A stretch of DNA of 64,000 nt. Source: Fischerella sp. PCC 9605 (GTDB lineage Bacteria > Cyanobacteriota > Cyanobacteriia > Cyanobacteriales > Nostocaceae). Below, piece by piece: positions 35,580 to 43,268 of the stretch. The translations under genes and the position numbers were made by a program. The DNA lies in contig NZ_KI912150.1 of NCBI RefSeq assembly GCF_000517105.1, positions 64,096 to 128,095 on the forward strand, read 5' to 3'. Under the pieces are notes generated by a model. That model was not told the DNA's origin. It saw only the letters and a program-made list of their open reading frames with translations, and did not search any database. Each line of letters opens with the position of its first letter. The first letter of the stretch is position 1.

Positions 35580-36878
35580 ATGGCAATAATCAACGGAACG
35601 CCGGACAAGGATACCCTTCAAGGTACTAATAACGCTGATACAATACGAGGCTTTGCGGGTGAAGACGAACTCTCCGGCTTAGGCGGTCCTGACCTGATCC
35701 GAGGTGGGGAAGATAAGGACACCATATTTGGTGGAAACGGTGCCGACAGACTATTTGGGGATGCAGGCGAGGACTCACTCTATGGTGAGAACGGTAATGA
35801 CACCCTCAATGGTGGGACAAGTCCTACTGATGTTCTTGATGGCAAAGACCTCTTGGAAGGTGGTGCTGGCAACGACTGGATATTTGGTGGCTTCGAGGAT
35901 ACTCTGTTGGGCGGAGCTGGTAATGACACTCTGACAATTGAGAATAACCCTGATGGTAAGAGCGAGGTTGATGGTGGGGCAGGCAATGACTCGCTAGTTG
36001 GTAGCAACAGCCTAAATGAAGGCGACACCCTTCAGGGCGGTGCTGACAGTGACTTCCTAAATGGTTTAGCTGGGAATGACGTTCTTGAAGGTGATGACAC
36101 CTTGGGTGCCGCTGGCGCTGATACCCTCGTAGGCGGAGATGGCAATGACACCCTTTACGGTGATGCTGACAGCTTAAGTGCTGGTGCCAATGATTCCCTC
36201 GTTGGTGGAGCAGGCGATGACGTTCTCTATGGCTATGGTGGTGATGACATCCTCTCGGGTGGAGACGGTGCTGACACCTTAGATGGTGGAGACGGCAATG
36301 ATGTCCTTGATGGCGGAGCAGGCCCAAGCACACTGTTGGGCGGTGCTGGCTTAGAGACCATCACTGGTGGAGCTGAAGCTGACTTGATTGATGGTGGAGA
36401 AGACAACGACTCCCTCTTTGGTGCAGGTGGTAATGACACCGTCCTCGGCGGTGGTGGCAATGACACCCTTAATGGTCAAGCTGGCGATGACTTTGTCGAT
36501 GGCGGTACTGGCGTTGATAGAGTTTTGGGTGGGCCTGGAAATGACACTCTTACTGGCGGTGAAGACCTTGAAGACCAAACCGCAGCCGACACGCTGATTG
36601 GCGGTGACGGCAGTGATGTATTTGTGTTGATAAACACGGAATTTGTGCCAGAGCCACCAGATCCAGGTGAGCCACCAGTACCTGCTCCTGTAGGCGACAT
36701 CATCCAAGGCTTCCAGGATGGTGTAGACTTCTTCGAGTATGATTTCGCTTTTGAGACGCTGACGATCTCAGGCAGTGGTAATAATACTTTGATCACAGTT
36801 ACTGAAACTGGCGAACTGATAGCAACTGTGCTTAACACAAATCCCAGCAATATCACAGAGGCAGATTTTCTCGCCTAA
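35580..36878 (+). CDS. RTX calcium-binding repeat protein
   Basis: A 432-residue protein that is almost wholly RTX nonapeptides (GGxGxDxLx), from about residue 10 to 345, which bind calcium and fold into a beta-roll after secretion. A proline-rich segment (about 353-372, PEPPDPGEPPVPAP) and a C-terminal domain of the RTX-associated type (IIQGFQDGVDFFEYDFAFETLTI) follow, ending IVT-like residues that suit a type I signal. No N-terminal signal peptide is present, as expected for type I export. Exporter candidates are the ABC/HlyD pair at 43269-47947. AAGGA lies upstream of ATG 35580. A role at the cell surface is inferred; no catalytic domain is visible. Confidence 0.9.
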   Translation: MAIINGTPDKDTLQGTNNADTIRGFAGEDELSGLGGPDLIRGGEDKDTIFGGNGADRLFGDAGEDSLYGENGNDTLNGGTSPTDVLDGKDLLEGGAGNDWIFGGFEDTLLGGAGNDTLTIENNPDGKSEVDGGAGNDSLVGSNSLNEGDTLQGGADSDFLNGLAGNDVLEGDDTLGAAGADTLVGGDGNDTLYGDADSLSAGANDSLVGGAGDDVLYGYGGDDILSGGDGADTLDGGDGNDVLDGGAGPSTLLGGAGLETITGGAEADLIDGGEDNDSLFGAGGNDTVLGGGGNDTLNGQAGDDFVDGGTGVDRVLGGPGNDTLTGGEDLEDQTAADTLIGGDGSDVFVLINTEFVPEPPDPGEPPVPAPVGDIIQGFQDGVDFFEYDFAFETLTISGSGNNTLITVTETGELIATVLNTNPSNITEADFLA

Positions 36879-37044
36879 AAAATGGGCAACCAGGCAGTGT
36901 ACTTGGAAAAATCCGAGTAGAACGCACCTGAAGTTACCCCAAACCTAAATGAGCAGCCCAGCGTCTCCATAACTTGCTGAGCTACTTTTCGGATTGTGTC
37001 TCCATTTTAATCTCTTGCTGTCCCAACTAGAGGGACAGCAGGAG

Positions 37045-39138
37045 ATGAATAATCAAAAAGCCATGCGAATTTTATTTTTGCACCCCAATTTCCCTGCCCA
37101 ATTTCGTCATGTGGCAGCAGCTATTGCCAAAGATAGTAGTAACCAAGTTGTTTTCGGTACTACTCGTCATGAAGGAAGTTTACCTGGTGTCAACAAAGCC
37201 TTTTATAAGGCTAAACGAGAAGCTCGACCAGAAACTCACCACTATGTTCGACCTTTGGAGAATGCCGTTCTTCAAGCTCAGGGCGTTTATAGAATGGCAG
37301 AACAACTAAAAGCTCGTGGGTTTATCCCAGATGTAGTCTATGGTCATTCGGGTTGGGGTCCAACTCTGTTAATCAAAGATATTTTTCCAAAAGCCAAATT
37401 ACTGTGCTATTTTGAATGGTTTTACCATGCTCATGGTTCTGATGCGGACTTTGATCCCACCGAATCACTTACTGCTGACGATGAAGCCCGGATTCGCATT
37501 AAAAATGCTCCTATCTTAATAGATTTATATAGTTGCGATCGCGGTCTTTCTCCAACTTATTGGCAGCGCCAGCAATTCCCACTAGAGTATCACAATAAGA
37601 TTACCGTGCTTCATGATGGTATTGACACTGAATTCTTTTGCCCCAAGCCAGGGGCAAAGTTAGTTCTCCCCCGCATCAATCTAGACCTTTCTCACGCAGA
37701 AGAACTTGTTACTTATGTAGCACGCGGTATGGAACCTTATCGGGGTTTTCCGCAGTTCATTGAGGCAGTTGCTCTACTTCAGCAGCGACGACCCCAGTGT
37801 CATGTAGTAATTGTGGGAGAAAACCGGGTAGCCTATGGCAAGCCTCTGCCTGATGGCAAGAGTTATAAAGAGGTGATGCTGGGAAAATATCCTCTCGACC
37901 TCAGCAGAGTTCATTTTACGGGCTGGTTGCCTTATCATGAATATCTGCAAGTTCTCCAGGCTTCCTCTGTACACGTTTATCTCACCCGTCCCTTCGTCTT
38001 GTCTTGGTCAATGCTGGAGGTTTTATCCGCAGGTTGCTTGCTGGTAGCTTCTAGAACTCCTCCTGTGACTGAGGTGATCCAAGATGGTGTCAATGGTTTT
38101 TTGGTAGACTTCTTTTCACCCCAGGAAATTAGCGATCGCATTGAAGAAGCGCTCAAGCATCGAGACCGAATGGCTTCGATCCGTGTCAAGGCGAGGGAAA
38201 CAATTCAAAAGCGCTATGACTTGTCGGAGTTATTGCCGCAACATCTGCAATGGATACAGCAGCAAGAAGATAACAGCAACGGCAAATTAGTTTCCCCGTG
38301 GGAGGGAACTAAGCTAAAGCCAATAGCCATAACTGAAAAAAACGGTTCAAATGGGAGACATAAAGATGCGGAGAATTCATTAGCAACATCTCCAGCTATC
38401 TTACAAATCCATAACCAGACGGTGACAACTCAAGAAATTATTCCCCTGTTAAGTAGGTATCAACTGCTACCAAAACTCAAGCAAGAACTTGTTATTGATG
38501 AAGCGATCGCATCTTTTAGCTGCACAAGCGAAGAACAAGCCAAGTGTTGCCAAGACTTTTGCGAACAGCATCAATTGACATCAGAGGCTGAACGTCAAGC
38601 TTGGTTGCAGCAGCAGGGTATGAGTGAAACACAATTTTTAGACCTAGCAACCCGGAACCTGAGAATTGAGAAATTTAAACAAGCCACTTGGGGTAGCAAA
38701 TTAGAATCCTACTTTTACAAACGCAAACAACAACTTGACCAAGTAGTCTATTCCCTACTTCGCACTCAAGATGCAGATGTTGCTCAAGAACTTTACTTCC
38801 GCCTTCTAGAGGGTGAACAGTCCTTTCCGGAACTAGCAAGGCAATACTCCCAAGGTTCAGAGGCTCAGACTGGTGGCTTAACAGGCCCAGTAGCATTGAG
38901 TACACCCCATCCTAAATTAGCCCGAATTCTTGCTATCAGCCAAGTAGGTCAGCTATCGCCACCAATCCACATCGGAGATTGGTGGGTGATTGTGCGGCTG
39001 GAAAAGTTTATACCAGCACAGCTTGACGATACTATGCGGCAACGGTTACTGAACGAACTCTTCTCTTCTTGGTTAAAAGAGCAACTACAACAGCAAGCTT
39101 CCACACCACAAGCTGTGGAAGTGCAAAAACCAGCTTAA
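37045..39138 (+). CDS. Glycosyltransferase (GT4-like) fused to a PpiC-type peptidyl-prolyl isomerase
   Basis: About 697 residues in two parts. Residues 1 to about 410 are a GT-B glycosyltransferase of the GT4 type (RILFLHPNFPAQFRHVAAAI at the start, VLHDGIDTEFF, YVARGMEPYRGFPQFIEA, then LEVLSAGCLLVASRTPPVTEVI in the donor site). In the acceptor glutamate motif the first Glu of the usual EX7E is Phe (PFVLSWSMLE), so activity needs checking. After a linker, residues about 450-690 match the helical and PpiC parts of parvulin-type isomerases that in my knowledge sit beside ABC/HlyD exporters in cyanobacteria (ILQIHNQTVTTQEIIPLL and AQTGGLTGPVALSTPHP). ATG 37045 is preceded by AGAGGGA. It lies between two RTX genes and is probably part of their maturation. 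Confidence 0.85.
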   Translation: MNNQKAMRILFLHPNFPAQFRHVAAAIAKDSSNQVVFGTTRHEGSLPGVNKAFYKAKREARPETHHYVRPLENAVLQAQGVYRMAEQLKARGFIPDVVYGHSGWGPTLLIKDIFPKAKLLCYFEWFYHAHGSDADFDPTESLTADDEARIRIKNAPILIDLYSCDRGLSPTYWQRQQFPLEYHNKITVLHDGIDTEFFCPKPGAKLVLPRINLDLSHAEELVTYVARGMEPYRGFPQFIEAVALLQQRRPQCHVVIVGENRVAYGKPLPDGKSYKEVMLGKYPLDLSRVHFTGWLPYHEYLQVLQASSVHVYLTRPFVLSWSMLEVLSAGCLLVASRTPPVTEVIQDGVNGFLVDFFSPQEISDRIEEALKHRDRMASIRVKARETIQKRYDLSELLPQHLQWIQQQEDNSNGKLVSPWEGTKLKPIAITEKNGSNGRHKDAENSLATSPAILQIHNQTVTTQEIIPLLSRYQLLPKLKQELVIDEAIASFSCTSEEQAKCCQDFCEQHQLTSEAERQAWLQQQGMSETQFLDLATRNLRIEKFKQATWGSKLESYFYKRKQQLDQVVYSLLRTQDADVAQELYFRLLEGEQSFPELARQYSQGSEAQTGGLTGPVALSTPHPKLARILAISQVGQLSPPIHIGDWWVIVRLEKFIPAQLDDTMRQRLLNELFSSWLKEQLQQQASTPQAVEVQKPA

Positions 39139-39182
39139 ATTCTGAAACTGCAAACCGATAAAATTTTTGTGAGGAGCTTACC

Positions 39183-40760
39183 ATGCCAGCTTTAGACTTC
39201 AGCGAACAAAACTTGGTAGGAAACGACTTTAGCGGTCAAAACCTAAATGGCTCCACTTTTTTCAAAGCCACCCTTACAAATGTCCAATTTGTCAATACAG
39301 GGCTAAGAGGCACTAACTTTGAAGAAGCCAAGCTGTACAACGTTAATGCATCTGGTGCTATTTTTGCCCCTAATAATAACTTTCCTCAACCAGCTAATTT
39401 CTTCAAGGCGACATTAGAGAATGTCAATCTCAGTGGAGCCAATCTGAGACAGGCTAATCTGTCGCTGATCAACACCAAAGACATCAACCTGTCAAACGCC
39501 AACCTGACTAATGCTAACCTGCGGGAAGCCAATCTTAGTGGTGAACAGTCTGAACGCCCGAATCTAGCTGGGGCTAACTTCACGGGAGCCGATTTATTTA
39601 AGGCTAAGCTGAAAGCCGCTGACTTAACGGGCGCGAAGCTAGTGAATGCTAACCTAGAAGAAGCTGATCTGGAAGCCACTCTCTTGGTCAACGTCGATGC
39701 AACGGGTGCTAACTTCACTAAGAGTAACTTCACAGATGTGACTCTGCAAAACTCTATCTTTGACCTAGCTAATTTCAGTGGTGTTTCTCTAAGTGATGCT
39801 CCACTCGAACCAGGTCAGACGAGCAATGTCAGGTTTCGTGGCGCTAATTTAAGCAACTTTCTTGTAGATGATGCCGTTTTGACAGGTGCTGATTTTAGTC
39901 CCCATGTCGCTGCCAATGGCACCGTTACGGTAACAAACCTGAGTGGGGCTAAATTTGATGACACCGATCTGAGTGGAGCGAACTTCACGCAAGCCAACGC
40001 AGAAGGTATCATCATTAACGGGCCTGCCGTTAACGCAAATTTCACAGATGCTAAGCTAGTTAACGCCGATCTGTCTAAAGGCGATTTCACAAATGCTAAC
40101 TTCACCAGAACTGACCTAAGTAGTGTGAAGATGACCGACGCGATCGCAGTTGGTGCGAACTTCACAGATGCCAAGCTAGTTAACGCTGACTTGTCTAAAG
40201 TCAACTTCACCGATGCTACCTTTTTTGGAGCCGATCTCACTGGTGCGATCGCGGTTGATGCCATTGGTCTAATTGTTGGAGATGCTGGAGACAACATTCT
40301 GAATGGGACAGATGGCAACGATAACATCTTTGGTAATGCTGGCAATGACACCCTCACTGGTAATGCAGGTAATGATTATCTCGATGGTGGTGCTGGTAGT
40401 GATAGCCTCAATGGTGGTGCCGGACGAGATACCCTGATTGGTGGTACTGGCGCTGATATCCTGCTTGGGGCAGGTGGTAATGATACCCTGATTGGTGGTG
40501 GTGGTAACGATACCATGAATGGAGGGGCTGGGAACGACACCTTTATCTTTGCATCAGGCTTCGGTCGCGATCGCATTAATGGTTTTGCGGACGGTGAAGA
40601 CAAAATTGACCTAACAGCATTTGCAACCAGTTTCGGAGCTTTGACAGTCACTCAAAATGGTGCAAATACGGTGATTTCCAGCTCAACTTTCGGTACAGAT
40701 ACGATTACCCTGGCAAACTTCACTGCCAGCAATGTTGATGCTACCGACTTTATCTTCTAA
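39183..40760 (+). CDS. Pentapeptide-repeat protein fused to RTX repeats
   Basis: A 525-residue protein. Residues about 1-355 are A(D/N)LxX-type pentapeptide repeats, often with F at the fourth or fifth place ([14 protein letters not shown]), which should form a beta-helix. Residues about 358-470 are RTX nonapeptides ([19 protein letters not shown]). The C-terminal segment ends DFIF and has the [21 protein letters not shown] type RTX end domain. GAGGAG precedes ATG 39183. The pentapeptide protein at 13933 has no RTX part, so here a cytoplasmic repeat fold has been joined to a type I export module. Its job is unknown. A surface or sheath protein is a guess. Confidence 0.88.
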   Translation: MPALDFSEQNLVGNDFSGQNLNGSTFFKATLTNVQFVNTGLRGTNFEEAKLYNVNASGAIFAPNNNFPQPANFFKATLENVNLSGANLRQANLSLINTKDINLSNANLTNANLREANLSGEQSERPNLAGANFTGADLFKAKLKAADLTGAKLVNANLEEADLEATLLVNVDATGANFTKSNFTDVTLQNSIFDLANFSGVSLSDAPLEPGQTSNVRFRGANLSNFLVDDAVLTGADFSPHVAANGTVTVTNLSGAKFDDTDLSGANFTQANAEGIIINGPAVNANFTDAKLVNADLSKGDFTNANFTRTDLSSVKMTDAIAVGANFTDAKLVNADLSKVNFTDATFFGADLTGAIAVDAIGLIVGDAGDNILNGTDGNDNIFGNAGNDTLTGNAGNDYLDGGAGSDSLNGGAGRDTLIGGTGADILLGAGGNDTLIGGGGNDTMNGGAGNDTFIFASGFGRDRINGFADGEDKIDLTAFATSFGALTVTQNGANTVISSSTFGTDTITLANFTASNVDATDFIF

Positions 40761-40789
40761 CTTTATTCACATCTTGCAGCAATTGCAAC

Positions 40790-40905
40790 AGCCTGGAGGC
40801 AGAGCCTCCAAACCCTCACCTGCCAGGTTCAACCTGGTAACGAGAACTAGAGGCAGAGACTCTTGCAATGGAATAGTCCTATCTTCCAGTTCTCGTAAGG
40901 TACAT
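40790..40905. repeat. Cluster of short hairpins between RTX genes
   Basis: Three palindromic elements lie in this spacer: GGAGGCAGAGCCTCC (40794-40808), CCAGGTTCAACCTGG (about 40823-40837) followed by TAACGAGAAC, and AGAGGCAGAGACTCT (about 40849-40863). Similar CCAGG...CCTGG-TAACGAG units are widespread in Nostoc-type genomes in my recollection. No gene lies here. The next RTX gene begins at 40976. Confidence 0.6.
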
Positions 40906-40975
40906 CCCAAGACAAACGTATCTAAACTTAAACCTTTAAACTTTCAGCAATTTTGAAAATCACAAGGTAATAAAC

Positions 40976-42100
40976 ATGAGTACAATCATTGGAACCGCAG
41001 GTAATGATACCCTTTTAGGAGATGATCTCAATGACTTTATCGATGGTCGGGGCGGCAATGATTCGCTCTTAGGAAACGACGGCGCTGACACTATTCTCGG
41101 CGGATTAGGTAATGATTTCCTCAATGGCGAGGATGGCCCTGACTCACTTGATGGCGGAAGTGGTTCTGACACCCTTCTTGGCGATGATGCTGATGACACC
41201 CTTTTTGGCGGTGCTGATAATGACTTCCTTTATGGCGATGATGGCAATGACACCCTCTTTGGTCAGGGAGGTTTAGACTTTCTGAGTGGTGACAACGGTA
41301 ATGATTTCCTTGATGGCGCGGGTGGTGCTGATACCCTCTTTGGTCAAGAAGGCGATGATATTCTCTTAGGTGGGGCTGGAAATGACTCCCTTGGTGGAGT
41401 TGTGCTAGACGGCGAAGGCAATATTGTTGATGCCGAGTTTGGCAATGACTCACTTAATGGAGGAGATGGTGCTGACACCATTGACGGCTCCTTTGGCGAT
41501 GATACCCTCATTGGCGGGGCAGGTCTTGACAGCCTACTTGGTGGGGATGGTAGTGACTTACTCGATGGTGGTGCTGATGCTGACATCCTCTTTGGTCAAG
41601 AAGGCGATGACACCCTCATTGGTGGGAATGCTGCTGATAGTTTGATTGGTGGCTTAGGCAATGACAACCTAGATGGTGGTATCGGTAATGACATCCTTAA
41701 TGGCGAAGATGGCAATGATGTCATCAATGGTGGAGACGGCAACGACTCCCTGATTGGCGGTGCTGGTAGCGATACCCTGACTGGCGGTGCTGGTGCTGAT
41801 GCCTTTATCTTCAATGACTCCACTGAAGGAATTGATACTATCGCAGATTTTTCCGTGGTTGATGATACCATCTATGTCTCTGCTGCTGGTTTTGGTGGCG
41901 GGTTGCAGGCTGGCGTACTTCCTGCTAGCCGATTCCACTTAGGTTCATTGGCGAACGATGCCTCAGATCGATTTATCTACGACAGTAGTATTGGAGTGCT
42001 GTACTTTGACGTAGATGGTACAGGTAGTACTTCGCAGGTAGAGATAGCCAGACTAGATAACAATCCTGCGATTACTAGGAATGACATTGTTGTCATCTAG
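40976..42100 (+). CDS. RTX calcium-binding repeat protein
   Basis: A 374-residue protein of GGxGxDxLx repeats (about 10-275) with a C-terminal domain (about 280-374) common in cyanobacterial RTX proteins (FIFNDSTEGIDTIADFSVVDDTIYV and VLYFDVDGTGSTSQVEIA), ending DIVVI. It has no signal peptide and no visible catalytic domain. The repeats are a close mirror of those at 35580. It should be secreted by the exporter downstream. A C-run/G-run hairpin lies 45 bases after the stop. Confidence 0.9.
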   Translation: MSTIIGTAGNDTLLGDDLNDFIDGRGGNDSLLGNDGADTILGGLGNDFLNGEDGPDSLDGGSGSDTLLGDDADDTLFGGADNDFLYGDDGNDTLFGQGGLDFLSGDNGNDFLDGAGGADTLFGQEGDDILLGGAGNDSLGGVVLDGEGNIVDAEFGNDSLNGGDGADTIDGSFGDDTLIGGAGLDSLLGGDGSDLLDGGADADILFGQEGDDTLIGGNAADSLIGGLGNDNLDGGIGNDILNGEDGNDVINGGDGNDSLIGGAGSDTLTGGAGADAFIFNDSTEGIDTIADFSVVDDTIYVSAAGFGGGLQAGVLPASRFHLGSLANDASDRFIYDSSIGVLYFDVDGTGSTSQVEIARLDNNPAITRNDIVVI

Positions 42101-42145
42101 GTATCAGACACTCTGAGAAACTCAGAAGTATTTGATCTCCCCTAA

Positions 42146-42164
42146 CCCCCCTTTTTAAGGGGGG
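42146..42164. terminator. C-run/G-run hairpin
   Basis: CCCCCCTT (42146-42153), three T, then AAGGGGGG (42157-42164). It lies between the RTX gene and the next gene and may terminate or attenuate the RTX transcript. The wider sequence CCTAACCCCCC resembles a frequent cyanobacterial spacer repeat. Confidence 0.5.
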
Positions 42165-42216
42165 AACTCAACTTTCTTTACCTACCCAGTTTCATTACCT
42201 GTACTTTGTAGCGTCA

Positions 42217-43083
42217 ATGCGGATTCTTGTTACTATTGCCCACTTTTTTAATCCTGACAGCAAGGGTAAGCACGCTTCCCAAAGGAAAGATCCCCGACCT
42301 CGCCTGTTAGCGTTAAATCAAAGCCTTGCTGCTTTGCATCAGCTGTTTGGTAAATCTCAAACTATTATCAATATTGGGCAGAAGCTGGCTTTTCCTGCGA
42401 ACCAGCTGCAAGCCAACCATCTGGATATTGTTATTTGTACGACCAAAGATTATCATCTCCTCAATCATTTGCGTTTGCCTGCTCATTTTTATGGGCATTA
42501 TCCTACTAAAGCAGAACCCTTGCTGTTAGGATTTGAATGCCAAGCGGTGCTGCGGGATTGCTTAGGTCAGTACGATTACTATTGTTTCCTCGAAGATGAT
42601 TTGATCCTTCACGATCCTTGGTTTTTTATCAAATTAAATTGGTTTACTCAACAAGCAAGCGATCTATGTCTACTCCAGCCTAATCGCTACGAAGTTTCTA
42701 CTCGCAATTTGAATTGCAAAGCCTATATTGATGGTGATTTAGCGCCACGGGTGACTGCACTTTTTCAAAATGTAAATGAGCAACCAGAACTCAAAGGCAA
42801 AATTTTGGGGATGCCCATCACGTTTCGTCGTGCCCTTAATCCCCATGCTGGCTGCTACTTTTTGAATGCCAATCAAATGGCTTATTGGGCTAGCCAGTCT
42901 TATTTTCTTGACCGCGATACCAGCTTTGTTAGTCCTTTAGAAAGTGCTGCAACTTTGGGGCTGATGAAGACATTCCGGGTTTATAAAACTGCACCGGAAC
43001 ACGCAAGTTTTTTGGAGATTCAACATTTTGGAACGGGATTTCTCAACTTAATTGGAGAACAGATAGGTTTGGCGGTAAGCTGA
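42217..43083 (+). CDS. Putative GT-A-type glycosyltransferase
   Basis: A 288-residue protein not matched to a named family by eye. The first 90 residues read like a Rossmann-type half (MRILVTIAHFF; LDIVICTTKDYHLLNHL). A central YYCFLEDDLILHDPWFFIKLNWF has the EDD/DxD-type acidic cluster that binds the metal-nucleotide sugar in GT-A transferases. A conserved-looking PHAGCYFLNANQMAYWASQS region follows. No membrane segment is visible. Position between the RTX genes and the exporter suggests it acts on the exported proteins or on a linked glycan. Function is inferred from the acidic motif and the neighbourhood only. Confidence 0.55.
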   Translation: MRILVTIAHFFNPDSKGKHASQRKDPRPRLLALNQSLAALHQLFGKSQTIINIGQKLAFPANQLQANHLDIVICTTKDYHLLNHLRLPAHFYGHYPTKAEPLLLGFECQAVLRDCLGQYDYYCFLEDDLILHDPWFFIKLNWFTQQASDLCLLQPNRYEVSTRNLNCKAYIDGDLAPRVTALFQNVNEQPELKGKILGMPITFRRALNPHAGCYFLNANQMAYWASQSYFLDRDTSFVSPLESAATLGLMKTFRVYKTAPEHASFLEIQHFGTGFLNLIGEQIGLAVS

Positions 43084-43268
43084 GTTCCTGCAAATCGGAT
43101 TACCGATCGAGAGTGAATTCACATTAGACGTTTAAGTACCTAAACAAAATTAATTACAAATTTTCTATTCTGTTCCCTGTTAAGAGTTCCCTGTTCCCCT
43201 ACCTCCACCCATAACTTTAATTTTGCCTAACCACTTACTATAATTTTCCACTCCTCATTCTATTTAGC

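Noticed and set aside
35824-36333. A 169-codon minus-strand open frame across the first RTX gene
   Set aside because: It is the shadow of regular RTX codons and encodes an improbable His/Cys/Arg-rich repeat.
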